Origin: Pokkaliibacter plantistimulans
GTDB taxonomy: Bacteria > Pseudomonadota > Gammaproteobacteria > Pseudomonadales > Balneatricaceae
Direction: 5' to 3'
Length of the DNA stretch: 64,000 nucleotides
Assembly (NCBI RefSeq): GCF_003194385.1
Contig: NZ_LAPT01000077.1
Coordinates: 27,357 to 91,356, forward strand
The translations under genes and the position numbers were made by a program. The notes under the pieces were generated by a model, which was given only the letters and a program-made list of their open reading frames with translations, made no database searches and had not been told where the DNA came from. Each line of letters begins with the position of its first letter. Position 1 is the stretch's first letter. This document shows, piece after piece, positions 18,080 through 27,785 of this stretch.

Positions 18080-18108
18080 TGGAGAGTGAGTTGTCCTCAG
18101 GCTATAAT
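18080..18108 (+). promoter_or_regulatory. Probable sigma-70 promoter for proA
   Basis: A perfect -10 box TATAAT lies at 18103-18108. TGGAGA (18080-18085) matches four of six -35 positions with a 17-bp spacer. It is 117 bp upstream of the proA start and probably drives the proA-nadD-rsfS-rlmH run. Confidence 0.5.
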
Positions 18109-18225
18109 GGCCGATTCTTGAGGACAGGGCGGGTATCCCTGTCTGAATGCCGGACGAGTTGAGTGCCATCATCAATAAGGTGATGGGCTCAATACGTCAC
18201 TTTGTCAGCCGAGGAATGCCGTTCC

Positions 18226-19509
18226 ATGAACGCGAATGAAGACCGCTCATCCCTGAGCGTGGAAAGTTACATGCAGTCTGTGGGTCAACAGGCCCGCACC
18301 GCATCCCGTGCGATGGCACGAGCGGAAACAGAACAAAAGAATAAGGCCCTTCTGGCCATGGCAGAAGCGGTTGCCAGCAAGCGCGATGAGCTGATGCAGG
18401 CCAATGAAGAGGACCTGCAACGTGGTCGCAGCAATGGCCTGGATGCCGCAATGCTGGACCGTCTGGCACTGACACCGGCCCGGATCGATAACATGATCGA
18501 AGGCTTGCGTCAGGTTGCGTCCTTGCCTGATCCCGTAGGCGAGATTTCTGACATGGCTTACCGACCTTCCGGCATTCAGATCGGTAAGATGCGTGTCCCT
18601 TTGGGTGTCATCGGCATCATTTATGAGTCCCGCCCTAATGTCACCATGGAAGCAGCCAGCCTGTGTCTGAAGTCTGGCAATGCAGCTATTCTGCGTGGTG
18701 GTTCAGAAGCTATTGCCTCAAACCAGGCACTGGCTGCCTGTATTCGTCATGGTCTGCAGGTTGCAGGGCTGCCAGCAGAGGCTGTGCAGGTCATCGAAAC
18801 TACGGATCGCGCGGCGGTTGGCTACCTGATCACCATGCCCGAGTTTGTGGATGTCATCGTCCCCCGAGGCGGCAAGGGCTTGATTGAACGTATCAGTCGC
18901 GAAGCGCGTGTCCCTGTGATCAAACATCTGGATGGTATCTGTCACGTTTACATTGACAGTGAAGCGGATCTGACCAAGGCGATCAACATTGCTATCAATG
19001 CCAAGACCCATCGTTACGGTACTTGCAATACCATGGAAACCCTGCTGGTAGATGGCATGGTCGCAGACGTTGTATTGCCTCAGCTGGCTGAGCGCTATCA
19101 CGAGCTGGGGGTGGAATTGCGCGGTTGCTCCCGTACCTGTGCCATTCTTGGCGATATACAGGCGGCCACCGAGGAAGACTGGAGTACTGAGTATCTTGCC
19201 CCTGTGCTGGCCATTCGTATCGTCGATGGCCTTGATCAGGCGATGGATCACATCAATACCTACAGCTCTCAGCACACCGACGCGATTGTTACTGAGAACT
19301 ACAGCAAAGCACGTCGTTTCCTGCGTGAGGTGGATTCCAGCTCAGTCATGGTCAACGCTTCTACCCGTTTTGCTGATGGCTTCGAATATGGACTGGGGGC
19401 TGAAATCGGTATCTCCACCGATAAAATCCACGCCCGTGGCCCGGTTGGCCTGGAAGGTCTGACATCCCAGAAATATATCGTGCTCGGCGATGGGCAAATC
19501 CGTCGCTGA
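18226..19509 (+). CDS. proA: Gamma-glutamyl phosphate reductase
   Basis: NADPH-dependent reduction of glutamyl 5-phosphate to the semialdehyde, second step of proline synthesis. 427 aa (E. coli 417). The catalytic Cys267 lies in [12 protein letters not shown]; other family motifs are [12 protein letters not shown] and [12 protein letters not shown]. The ATG at 18226 is preferred, with GAGGA upstream; a TTG at 18202 would add eight residues. Its 3' end overlaps nadD by 20 bases. Confidence 0.96.
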   Translation: MNANEDRSSLSVESYMQSVGQQARTASRAMARAETEQKNKALLAMAEAVASKRDELMQANEEDLQRGRSNGLDAAMLDRLALTPARIDNMIEGLRQVASLPDPVGEISDMAYRPSGIQIGKMRVPLGVIGIIYESRPNVTMEAASLCLKSGNAAILRGGSEAIASNQALAACIRHGLQVAGLPAEAVQVIETTDRAAVGYLITMPEFVDVIVPRGGKGLIERISREARVPVIKHLDGICHVYIDSEADLTKAINIAINAKTHRYGTCNTMETLLVDGMVADVVLPQLAERYHELGVELRGCSRTCAILGDIQAATEEDWSTEYLAPVLAIRIVDGLDQAMDHINTYSSQHTDAIVTENYSKARRFLREVDSSSVMVNASTRFADGFEYGLGAEIGISTDKIHARGPVGLEGLTSQKYIVLGDGQIRR

Positions 19510-20155
19510 GTCTGCCATTGTGCTGCTGGGAGGGACGTTTGACCCAGTGCACAATGGTCACCTGCGCGTTGCCATGGAGTTGGCCGACGCGCTGCCTGAA
19601 GCCCAAATTCGTTTGTTACCCTGCCAGCAGCCTGTGCATAAGGCGGCCACTGGTGCTGATCAGCATCAGCGGGTGGCCATGTTGCAACTGGCCATTACAG
19701 GTGAGCCGCAGCTGTTAATCGATCAGCAGGAATTGCAGCGTCAGACGCCGTCTTACACGGTACTGACGCTGGAAGCGATGCGGCAGCAGGTCGGTAATGA
19801 GCGTTCGCTGTGCTGGGTGATCGGAATGGATTCGCTGCTGTCGCTGCCTCGCTGGCATCGTTGGCAGGAGCTGCTTGAACTGGCCAATTTGATTGTTGTG
19901 GCCCGCCCCGGATGGGAATGGCCGAGTCAGGGTGAAGTAGCAGAATGGCTGCACGGTTGTGCAGTGCATGATATGGGAGCCGTGCCACTGGCAGCTCATG
20001 GGCAGGTTCTGCGTTTGACCATGCCGACACTGGACATCAGTGCTACCTATATCAGAAACCTAATTCGTCTGCGGCGCTCGGCACGCTTTCTGCTGCCGGA
20101 TGCGGTGTGGTCGTACTTACAACAACAGCGCCTGTATGGCGCTGAGCCCATGTAA
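19490..20155 (+). CDS. nadD: Nicotinate-nucleotide adenylyltransferase
   Basis: Adenylates nicotinate mononucleotide in NAD synthesis. 221 aa. The nucleotidyltransferase motif [11 protein letters not shown] is at residues 14-24, and [11 protein letters not shown] is the C-terminal ISSTxxR-like motif. It begins inside the last codons of proA (20-base overlap) and is followed 11 bp later by rsfS, the conserved proA-nadD-rsfS-rlmH order. Confidence 0.95.
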   Translation: MGKSVAESAIVLLGGTFDPVHNGHLRVAMELADALPEAQIRLLPCQQPVHKAATGADQHQRVAMLQLAITGEPQLLIDQQELQRQTPSYTVLTLEAMRQQVGNERSLCWVIGMDSLLSLPRWHRWQELLELANLIVVARPGWEWPSQGEVAEWLHGCAVHDMGAVPLAAHGQVLRLTMPTLDISATYIRNLIRLRRSARFLLPDAVWSYLQQQRLYGAEPM

Positions 20156-20166
20156 TCAGAGGCAAG

Positions 20167-20505
20167 ATGGAAACAACAGTTTTACTCAGCGAGATTGATA
20201 ACCTGCTGGCCGATATGAAGGCCAAAGAAATCAAGGTATTGGATGTCCGTGGTCTGTCCAGTGTGACTGACTATATGGTGATTGCTTCCGGTACATCAAA
20301 CCGTCACGTCAAGGCCATTTCCGAATACCTGACTGAAGAGGTCAAGAAGCGTGGTCTGCAGCCTATGGGTGTGGAAGGGCGTGAGGCTTCAGAATGGGTA
20401 CTGGTTGACCTGGGTGATGTGGTGGTGCACGTCATGCAGCCACAGGCTCGTGCCTTCTATGATCTGGAGCGTCTGTGGGCACGTCCTGAGGGCGCTGCAC
20501 ACTAA
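20167..20505 (+). CDS. rsfS: Ribosome silencing factor RsfS
   Basis: Binds ribosomal protein L14 and blocks 50S-30S joining when nutrients are low. 112 aa. The family core is clear: [28 protein letters not shown] and [22 protein letters not shown]. The last base of its stop overlaps the rlmH ATG, so the two are translationally coupled. Confidence 0.95.
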   Translation: METTVLLSEIDNLLADMKAKEIKVLDVRGLSSVTDYMVIASGTSNRHVKAISEYLTEEVKKRGLQPMGVEGREASEWVLVDLGDVVVHVMQPQARAFYDLERLWARPEGAAH

Positions 20506-20972
20506 TGAAGATTCGCCTGTTGGCCGTAGGGTCGAAGATGCCTGGCTGGGTTGAGCAGGGCTATCAGGAATATGCCAAACGGCTGCCGGCGGAGATGTCA
20601 CTGGAGCTGATTGAGCTGCCTATGGGGCACCGTGGCAAGAACGCCGACCTGGTGCGGGCGATTCGCCAGGAAGGCGATGCCATGCTTGCCGCCATCGGTG
20701 CTCAGGACCGGGTCATTGCGCTGGATGTCAAAGGTAAGCCCTGGAGCACCGAAGATCTGGCGCAGCAACTCAGTGACTGGCGCATGGAGGGGGTTAACAT
20801 CAGTTTGCTGGTCGGTGGCCCTGACGGACTGGACAGCCGCTGCTTGCAGCGAGCTGATGCCAAATGGTCGCTGTCGGCGCTGACTCTACCCCATCCTCTG
20901 GTCAGGGTGGTTCTGGCGGAACAACTGTATCGCGCCTGGACCATTCTGCAGGGTCATCCCTACCATAAGTAA
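20505..20972 (+). CDS. rlmH: 23S rRNA pseudouridine-1915 N3-methyltransferase
   Basis: SPOUT-class SAM-dependent methyltransferase acting on helix 69 of 23S rRNA in assembled 70S ribosomes. 155 aa, same as E. coli. SPOUT knot motifs LLVGGPDGL and [19 protein letters not shown] are visible, and the C-terminus HPYHK is typical. Its ATG overlaps the rsfS stop; mrdA starts six bases after its stop. Confidence 0.96.
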   Translation: MKIRLLAVGSKMPGWVEQGYQEYAKRLPAEMSLELIELPMGHRGKNADLVRAIRQEGDAMLAAIGAQDRVIALDVKGKPWSTEDLAQQLSDWRMEGVNISLLVGGPDGLDSRCLQRADAKWSLSALTLPHPLVRVVLAEQLYRAWTILQGHPYHK

Positions 20973-20978
20973 AGGTTT

Positions 20979-22919
20979 ATGCCCGGCTCCTTTCAACGCG
21001 ATCAGCTGACAATACGCAATCACGGACAGGAGAAGCGCCTGTTCAACAGCCGGGTAGTGACTGCCTGGCTGCTGATCATGGTGCTTATCCTGGTGTTGAT
21101 CGGGCGGCTGCTTTATCTGCAGGTCTACCAGTACGACCGCTTCGTCACGCTGTCTGATCAGAACCGGGTACAGCTGGTGCCTATTGCCCCCACCCGTGGA
21201 CTGATTTATGACTCCAAGGGCGATTTGCTGGCGGATAACCGGCCGAACTTTACTCTCACCGTAACCAAGGAAAAGGCGGATGACATTGATCAGCTGATCG
21301 ATGACATCGGTCATATCATTACGCTCGATCAAACTGACGTGGACCGCTTCAAGCGTCGCATGAAGCTGCGTCGCCGGCCCTACGAGTCAGTACCTCTGAA
21401 GCTGTCACTCAGCGAAGAGGAAATCGCGGCCATCTCTGTGAATCAGTACCGTTTGCCGGGCGTTCAGGTTGAGGCTGATCTGGTGCGGCATTACCCCTAT
21501 TCGTCAGATATCGTTCACGCCATGGGGTATGTCGGGCGAATCAACGAGCGTGAGCTGCAGCAGGTTAATGCTGAGAATTACAGTGCCACCCACTACATCG
21601 GTAAGCTGGGTGTTGAGCGTTACTATGAAGATGCCCTGCATGGCCAGGTCGGTATGCAGAAGGTTGAAACCAATGCCCGTGGACGCATCCTGCGGGTACT
21701 GGAAAAGGAAATGCCCAAGCCGGGCCTGGATCTGACGCTGTATCTGGATCTGGATCTGCAGCATATGGCAGAAAAGGCGCTGGCAGGGCGTCGTGGAGCG
21801 GTAGTTGCTCTGGATCCTAAGACTGGCGGTATTCTGGCGCTGGTCAGTGTGCCGGGGTATGACCCCAATGAGTTTGTCACGGGGATCAGTTTCAACCGTT
21901 ACAAGGCCCTGCAGGATGACCCGGACCTGCCCTTGTTCAACCGTTCTCTGACCGGTCGCTACCCACCTGCTTCTACCGTCAAGCCGATGATGGGTATTGC
22001 TGCCAACGAGTCAGGTACCATCAATCTGGGCTACAAGGTGTTTGACCCGGGCTGGTATCAGATTAATGGCAAGGGACGTAAGTACCGTGACTGGAAGCGC
22101 TGGGGGCACGGCCTGCTGGATCTTGATCAGGCGATCGCGCAGTCCTGCGACGTTTTTTTCTACGATGTCGGCCACAAGATGGGTATTGACGTCATGTCCG
22201 ACTGGTTCCATCGCTTCGGCTATGGTCAAGTGGGCAGCCTTGACCTGCCTGAAGCCAGCAAGGCCATCTTGCCTTCCCGTGACTGGAAGCAGCGCATGTA
22301 TAAGCAGGCCTGGTTCCCAGGGGACTCGGTCAACATGAGCATCGGTCAGGGGTATTTTCTCGCGACGCCGATGCAGCTTGCCACTTCCACTGCGATTATT
22401 GCCAACCGCGGCAAGTGGGTCATGCCACGCATGCTCAAGCATTTTGGCGACCCGGAACATGTGATCACCGCGGATATGGACCCCATGGTGGCAGAATATG
22501 AGCGCCGTGCTGCGGAGCAACGGGCGCAGCTGCCACCGGATATCGATCTGAAAAATCCGCAGCTGTGGGACTACATCACCAATGCCATGGTCAACGTGGT
22601 CAATGGTCGCACCGGGACTGCCCGTAAAATCGGTAAAGATGCGGCTTACAAGATCGCAGGTAAGACCGGTACTGCGCAGGTAGTGGGGATCAAGCAGGAT
22701 GAGCGCTACGACGCCAGCAAGCTGGATGAGCGCCACCGCGACCACAGTCTGTTCATTGGTTTTGCTCCGGCGGATGATCCCAAGCTGGTCGTTTCCGTCA
22801 TTGTAGAGAACAGTGCCGGGGCGGCAGCAGGTGTTGCCAGGCAGGTGATGGATGCCTATCTGCTGGGTAAAGACCCGGACGACAATCCCATCGGCGATAT
22901 TCCTCATGATGCTGACTGA
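20979..22919 (+). CDS. mrdA: Penicillin-binding protein 2 (elongasome transpeptidase)
   Basis: D,D-transpeptidase of the rod complex that cross-links peptidoglycan during side-wall growth, with RodA. 646 aa. Cytoplasmic tail, one membrane helix (about 27-47), PBP dimerisation domain, then the transpeptidase domain. The active-site Ser332 is in PPASTVKP, the second motif SCD at 389-391 (SxD as in E. coli PBP2) and KTGT at 562-565. It is six bases after rlmH and 50 bp before mrdB. Confidence 0.96.
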   Translation: MPGSFQRDQLTIRNHGQEKRLFNSRVVTAWLLIMVLILVLIGRLLYLQVYQYDRFVTLSDQNRVQLVPIAPTRGLIYDSKGDLLADNRPNFTLTVTKEKADDIDQLIDDIGHIITLDQTDVDRFKRRMKLRRRPYESVPLKLSLSEEEIAAISVNQYRLPGVQVEADLVRHYPYSSDIVHAMGYVGRINERELQQVNAENYSATHYIGKLGVERYYEDALHGQVGMQKVETNARGRILRVLEKEMPKPGLDLTLYLDLDLQHMAEKALAGRRGAVVALDPKTGGILALVSVPGYDPNEFVTGISFNRYKALQDDPDLPLFNRSLTGRYPPASTVKPMMGIAANESGTINLGYKVFDPGWYQINGKGRKYRDWKRWGHGLLDLDQAIAQSCDVFFYDVGHKMGIDVMSDWFHRFGYGQVGSLDLPEASKAILPSRDWKQRMYKQAWFPGDSVNMSIGQGYFLATPMQLATSTAIIANRGKWVMPRMLKHFGDPEHVITADMDPMVAEYERRAAEQRAQLPPDIDLKNPQLWDYITNAMVNVVNGRTGTARKIGKDAAYKIAGKTGTAQVVGIKQDERYDASKLDERHRDHSLFIGFAPADDPKLVVSVIVENSAGAAAGVARQVMDAYLLGKDPDDNPIGDIPHDAD

Positions 22920-22969
22920 GCCAGCATCATGAGTCGTTACAGTAAGCCTCTGGCGGCAAAGGTAGTGCT

Positions 22970-24124
22970 ATGAAACAGGTGGACTTTCAGCGGTCATTGC
23001 AAGGCGGTGCAGATGGTTTTGCACCGCCTCCGACAATCTGGCAGAAGCTGCACCTGGATCCTTGGCTGATGCTGCCTTTCCTGCTGCTGATGGGATATGG
23101 CCTGATCATTCTCTACAGTGCCTCGGAAGGCGACATGGGATATGTCGAGCGTCAGGCGCTGCGTTTTCTCATGGCCTTTATGGTGATGTGGGGGTTTGCC
23201 TGGATACCACCGCGTTACCTTCGCAATATTGCGCCCTGGCTCTATGTCTTTGTCGTGGGATTGTTGCTGGCAGTGCTGCTGGTCGGTGTGGGGGCCAAAG
23301 GCGCGCAGCGCTGGCTGGAGATCCCGGGCCTGCCACGCTTTCAGCCTGCCGAGTTGATGAAGCTGGTACTGCCGATGACCATTGCGCTGTGGCTGTCGAA
23401 CAAGAAGATCCCTCCGCGCTTCAGTCATATCATTATCGGCCTGCTGATTATTGCTATCCCGGTGCTAATGATCGCCAAGCAGCCTGACCTTGGAACATCG
23501 ATCCTGATTGCTGCATCCGGGGTCTTTGCCATTTTGCTGGCAGGCGTCCCCTGGCGCTGGGTGTTACTGGCGCTTGGTGCTGCTATCTCTGCTTTGCCTG
23601 GGTTATGGATGGTGATGCGAGAGTATCAGCGTCAGCGTGTACTGACCTTTCTTGATCCTGAAAGCGATCCTCTGGGTTCTGGCTGGAATATCATCCAGTC
23701 GAAAACGGCTATTGGTTCCGGCGGCCTGTTTGGCAAGGGCTGGATGGCTGGGACTCAGTCACAGCTGCACTTCCTGCCAGAAAGTCATACTGACTTTATC
23801 GTGGCGGTATTAGGTGAGGAGTTTGGCTTCGTTGGTATTGCCCTACTGCTATGCCTGTACATGATGATTCTGGCGCGTGGACTGTATCTGTCGACACAGG
23901 CAGAAGATCTGTTCGGCCGGCTGCTGTCGGGTAGTCTGGTGCTGACATTCTTCGTCTATATCTTCGTTAACATCGGCATGGTCAGTGGTCTGCTGCCGGT
24001 AGTAGGTGTCCCCTTACCGCTGGTAAGTTATGGCGGGACCTCGGTGGTTACTTTGATGACAAGCTTTGGTATGGTGATGTCCGTGTATTCACACCGCTCG
24101 CGGCAGGGATTAATGCATAAGTAG
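22970..24124 (+). CDS. mrdB: Peptidoglycan glycosyltransferase RodA
   Basis: SEDS-family polymerase that makes glycan strands in the elongasome with PBP2. 384 aa with about ten membrane helices. The conserved QPAELMKL, KQPDLGTS, WNIIQSKTAIGSGG and FLPESHTDFIVAVLGEEFG stretches are all present, and VPLPLVSYGGTSV lies near the C-terminus. It follows mrdA closely in the standard order. Confidence 0.96.
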   Translation: MKQVDFQRSLQGGADGFAPPPTIWQKLHLDPWLMLPFLLLMGYGLIILYSASEGDMGYVERQALRFLMAFMVMWGFAWIPPRYLRNIAPWLYVFVVGLLLAVLLVGVGAKGAQRWLEIPGLPRFQPAELMKLVLPMTIALWLSNKKIPPRFSHIIIGLLIIAIPVLMIAKQPDLGTSILIAASGVFAILLAGVPWRWVLLALGAAISALPGLWMVMREYQRQRVLTFLDPESDPLGSGWNIIQSKTAIGSGGLFGKGWMAGTQSQLHFLPESHTDFIVAVLGEEFGFVGIALLLCLYMMILARGLYLSTQAEDLFGRLLSGSLVLTFFVYIFVNIGMVSGLLPVVGVPLPLVSYGGTSVVTLMTSFGMVMSVYSHRSRQGLMHK

Positions 24125-24253
24125 CGACCACAGGCGGTGCTGTTTATTCTGCCAGTCTGGCGGTTGCCCAAAAGGCACGGAACGGCAGGTTCGCAGGTAG
24201 CAAGCGCAGGAGCAGTCGTTGCAGTAACGGCTCAGAACAAGCAAAAGGTTTTT

Positions 24254-25255
24254 ATGGGAAAGGCACGGTTATACGCAGGTATGGTTCTGGCCCTGTCACT
24301 GATGGGCAATGCCTGGGCAGATGGATATGCAGACTATCCCGAAGCGCAACAGATGGCGCAGCAGCTGGATAAAGAAGGGATCCACAAGGACTGGGTACTT
24401 CAGGTGTTGTCTCAGGCGGAACGTAAGGACAGCATCCTTGAAGCCATCAGCAAACCGGCCGAGCGCCGTCTGAACTGGTCGGAATACCGTAAGATCTTTC
24501 TAACTCAGGCCCGCATCAACAAGGGGGTTGCCTTCTGGAATGCCAATGAATCCGCCCTGAGTCGTGCCGAAGCCCAGTATGGTGTGCCTGCCGAAGTTAT
24601 CGTTGCCATCATCGGTGTAGAAACCAGTTATGGCGGCAATATGGGTAATTACCGTGTGGTTGATGCGCTCTCAACACTGGGCTTTGACTATCCGAAACGT
24701 GGTGAGTTCTTCCGCAAGGAGCTGGCCAATTACCTGCGTATTACCTACAAAGAAAAACTCGACCCGCTGGCCTTTAAAGGGTCTTATGCCGGCGCGATGG
24801 GTTACGGGCAATTTATGCCCAGTAGCTACCTGCAGTATGCCGTCGACTTCAATGGCGATGGCGTTCCTGATATATGGGAAGATCCTGTCGATGCCATTGG
24901 CAGTGTAGCCAACTACTTCGCTGGTCACGGTTGGGTCGCTGGTGGGGTGACCGTATTGCCGGTAATGCCACCCGCAGGTGAGGGCTGGAAGTCACTTGTG
25001 CAGACGGGGCTCAAACCGAATACGCCACTCAACCAGATACGTCAGGCCGGCATCCGTGTCCCTGATTTTCTTGGCAATCAGAATGGTTTGCTGATGGCAC
25101 TGGAAACAGACAAAGGGCAGGAATACTGGCTGGGCCTGGATAACTTCTATGTCATTACCCGCTATAACCATAGCCGTCACTACGCTATGGCGGTCTATCA
25201 GTTGGCTCATGAAGTAAAGATGGCGCGTGACGCCGCTGGAGAAAAAAGTAAATGA
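24254..25255 (+). CDS. mltB: Lytic murein transglycosylase B
   Basis: Cleaves the MurNAc-GlcNAc bond with 1,6-anhydro product formation in the periplasm. 333 aa from the ATG at 24254, which starts a cleavable signal peptide ending GNAWA-DG; there is no lipobox Cys, unlike E. coli MltB. Catalytic Glu123 is in IGVETSYGGN. An EF-hand loop at 198-209 (DFNGDGVPDIWE) matches the calcium site known in the E. coli Slt35 fragment. Its stop overlaps the rlpA start (ATGA). Confidence 0.93.
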   Translation: MGKARLYAGMVLALSLMGNAWADGYADYPEAQQMAQQLDKEGIHKDWVLQVLSQAERKDSILEAISKPAERRLNWSEYRKIFLTQARINKGVAFWNANESALSRAEAQYGVPAEVIVAIIGVETSYGGNMGNYRVVDALSTLGFDYPKRGEFFRKELANYLRITYKEKLDPLAFKGSYAGAMGYGQFMPSSYLQYAVDFNGDGVPDIWEDPVDAIGSVANYFAGHGWVAGGVTVLPVMPPAGEGWKSLVQTGLKPNTPLNQIRQAGIRVPDFLGNQNGLLMALETDKGQEYWLGLDNFYVITRYNHSRHYAMAVYQLAHEVKMARDAAGEKSK

Positions 25256-26280
25256 GGTGGTTGCTCGTTCTTTTGAGCATAGTGTCGGCATTGCTGGCGG
25301 GTTGTTCATCAACTGGTACGCGCACTGAAAATGCTGGCCGCTATTCCATCAGTAAAGATCGTGGACCGAGCGAATATCGCGATGTGGCGCAAATCCCCGA
25401 TGCCGTGCCACAGGTCATGCCCTATTCCAAGTGGGGCAATAAGACTCCTTATGAAGTCTGGGGTAAAACCTACACCGTCATGCCCAGCCATATCGGTTAT
25501 CGGGCTGAAGGTCTGGCCTCCTGGTATGGCGAAAAGTTCCATGGTCATCGCACGTCCAGCGGTGATGACTACGATTTGTATGGCATGAGTGCTGCGCACA
25601 AGTCTCTGCCTATTCCCAGCTTTGCCAAGGTAACTAACCTTGACAATGGCCGCAGTGTTATTGTCAAAGTCAATGATCGTGGCCCCTTTCACGAAGACCG
25701 TCTGATTGATTTGTCCTATGCGGCTGCGGCCAAGCTGGGTTATGCCGATAAGGGCACCGCTCGCGTGAGGGTTGAATCCATTGATGCAGCCAAATGGCAG
25801 CGTGATCACTACCACTCCAGTGTCGCCACTTCGGAACCTTTGGAGACCTCTACGGGTCTTACCGCTGTAACGCTGGAGTCCAAGCCGGTCGCGCCTATCA
25901 AAACTTCTGCGACACCGCGTATGGGGAGCAGCAGTGCGAGCAGCCTGCCAGCAGTGTCCTCTACCCGTGTAGTCGGAGCGCCTGCACCTGTTGTGGCGAG
26001 TAGCAAGCCCACGTTATCTGCGACCTCTGCGCCACTGGCAGCGGGAAATTATTTGCAGGTAGCCGCTTTTAGCTCGGCGCAGGCAGCTGATCAGCTCAGT
26101 CAAAGATTGAAACTGGAGTTGGGGGAGCAACGTGCTAAAGTCGACCCCGCCGAAGTGAATGGCCAGACGCTTTACCGTGTGAAGATTGGTCCACTGCGTG
26201 AGGGTGAGGATGTTTCCTCGCTTTCGGCAGGCCTTGAGGGAATCGGTTTAAGTCAGCCCTACCTTGTGAAGTTGCCTTGA
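25252..26280 (+). CDS. rlpA: Septal ring lytic transglycosylase RlpA
   Basis: Outer-membrane lipoprotein that, in Pseudomonas, cleaves naked glycan strands at the septum. 342 aa. Lipobox ALLAGC with Cys18; double-psi beta-barrel domain (about 80-175) with GLASWYGEKFHGHRTSSG and VKVNDRGPFHEDRLIDLSYA; Ser/Ala/Pro linker; C-terminal SPOR domain (about 262-342) that binds denuded peptidoglycan. It overlaps mltB by four bases (ATGA), indicating coupling. Confidence 0.94.
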   Translation: MRWLLVLLSIVSALLAGCSSTGTRTENAGRYSISKDRGPSEYRDVAQIPDAVPQVMPYSKWGNKTPYEVWGKTYTVMPSHIGYRAEGLASWYGEKFHGHRTSSGDDYDLYGMSAAHKSLPIPSFAKVTNLDNGRSVIVKVNDRGPFHEDRLIDLSYAAAAKLGYADKGTARVRVESIDAAKWQRDHYHSSVATSEPLETSTGLTAVTLESKPVAPIKTSATPRMGSSSASSLPAVSSTRVVGAPAPVVASSKPTLSATSAPLAAGNYLQVAAFSSAQAADQLSQRLKLELGEQRAKVDPAEVNGQTLYRVKIGPLREGEDVSSLSAGLEGIGLSQPYLVKLP

Positions 26281-26395
26281 GGCCCACAAGGGCGATCAGG
26301 GTGAAGGTGCCGAACGCGCCCTCACTCTGAGCGTTGCTGGAGGGCTTTCCGGTTAAATTGTTGTTCGTCAGTGAAATCCAAAGACCGAACCTGTC

Positions 26396-27592
26396 ATGTT
26401 GAATACAGTACGTACCCTTAGTGCAAGTTTCCTCACCGTTCCTTTGCTGTTTTCCGCCGTGGGAGTGCATGCCGAAACCGTGCCTCTTCCTACTCCTGCA
26501 CCTGTCAATCAGGTAATGGTGCCTGCTGCGCCGGACATCGCTGCCAAATCCTATATTCTGATGGAGGCCACGACCGGCCAGATTCTGGTGGCCAGTAACG
26601 AGCACGAGCGACTTCCTCCAGCCAGCCTGACCAAGTTGATGACGGCTTACATTGCTGAGTCAGAGATGGATCGTGGCCGTCTGAAGCCCAATGATCTGGT
26701 CAATATCAGCGTCAATGCCTGGAAGACAGGCGGCTCCCGCATGTTCGTTCGTGAAGGGACTCAGGTACCGGTCATGGACCTCATGCGCGGTATCGTCATT
26801 CAGTCAGGGAACGATGCCACGGTGGCCATGGCGGAACATATTGCCGGCAGTGAAGATGCTTTTGCTGATCTGATGAACCAGATGGCTCAGCGCCTGGGCA
26901 TGAAAGATACCCACTTCATGAACCCTACGGGCTTGCCCCATCCCAATCACTACTCCAGCGCTTATGATATGGCAATTCTGGCGCGCGATATCATCCAGAA
27001 CTACCCCGATCACTATGCTCTGTATGCTGAGAAAGAGTTCACCTACAACAATATCCGCCAGCCTAATCGCAACCTGCTGCTGGATCGCGATCCCAGCGTT
27101 GATGGCCTGAAAACCGGTCATACCGATGAGGCCGGTTATTGCCTGGTAGCGTCTGCCAAGCGGGATAATACTCGTCTGATCGGCGTGGAGTTTGGTACCG
27201 ACAGCATTCAGGCTCGCGCTCAGGAAATGCAGAAGCTGCTGGCTTACGGCTACCGCTACTATGAAACTCAGCACCTGTACGATGCCAAACAGTCTCTGCA
27301 GAGCCTGCGCATCTGGGGTGGTGATGTTGACCAGCTGTCAGTGGGTCTGGCGACGCCGCTGAATGTTGTAATTCCTCGTGGTCAGGGGGCAAACCTGCAG
27401 GCCTCTCTGGAAGTGAACCATGCGCTGGAAGCACCGATTGCCGAAGGTGAGCAGATGGGAACTGTCAGCATCAAGCTGGGTGATCAGGTGGTGCGCCAGG
27501 TGCCGCTGGTTGCGCTGAACAAAGTCGAAGAAGGTGGCTTCTTCAAACGTATGAGCGATAGCGTGATCCGTAAGGTTCAGGGCTGGCTGTAA
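26396..27592 (+). CDS. dacA: D-alanyl-D-alanine carboxypeptidase (PBP5/6 type)
   Basis: Trims the terminal D-Ala from peptidoglycan stem peptides. 398 aa. Signal peptide ending GVHA-ET; SxxK motif PPASLTK with Ser77 and Lys80; SGN at 137-139; KTG at 239-241 (GLKTGHTDEAG). The C-terminal domain ends in an amphipathic helix (FFKRMSDSVIRKVQGWL) for membrane attachment. It follows rlpA by 115 bp and is ended by a strong terminator. Confidence 0.96.
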   Translation: MLNTVRTLSASFLTVPLLFSAVGVHAETVPLPTPAPVNQVMVPAAPDIAAKSYILMEATTGQILVASNEHERLPPASLTKLMTAYIAESEMDRGRLKPNDLVNISVNAWKTGGSRMFVREGTQVPVMDLMRGIVIQSGNDATVAMAEHIAGSEDAFADLMNQMAQRLGMKDTHFMNPTGLPHPNHYSSAYDMAILARDIIQNYPDHYALYAEKEFTYNNIRQPNRNLLLDRDPSVDGLKTGHTDEAGYCLVASAKRDNTRLIGVEFGTDSIQARAQEMQKLLAYGYRYYETQHLYDAKQSLQSLRIWGGDVDQLSVGLATPLNVVIPRGQGANLQASLEVNHALEAPIAEGEQMGTVSIKLGDQVVRQVPLVALNKVEEGGFFKRMSDSVIRKVQGWL

Positions 27593-27669
27593 CCTATAGA
27601 TCCGCTCCCCGTGAGTAAGACTTTGCATTTAACTGGGGGAGAATGGATTCTCTTTTAACCGTAATAAAT

Positions 27670-27709
27670 AACTCCCTTCATGCCTTGGCATGAAGGGAGT
27701 TATTTTTTT
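27670..27709 (+). terminator. Strong intrinsic terminator after dacA
   Basis: Perfect 15-bp stem (27670-27684 with 27687-27701) followed by ATTTTTTT (27702-27709). It ends the envelope gene run; dat begins 77 bp later and needs its own promoter. Confidence 0.95.
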
Positions 27710-27785
27710 GCCTGATCGCAGGTATCAGCACTGTGTGCTGGCCTTCAACAGCTGAAGCTGGAATGACGATGAGAGGAGAGTGTCC

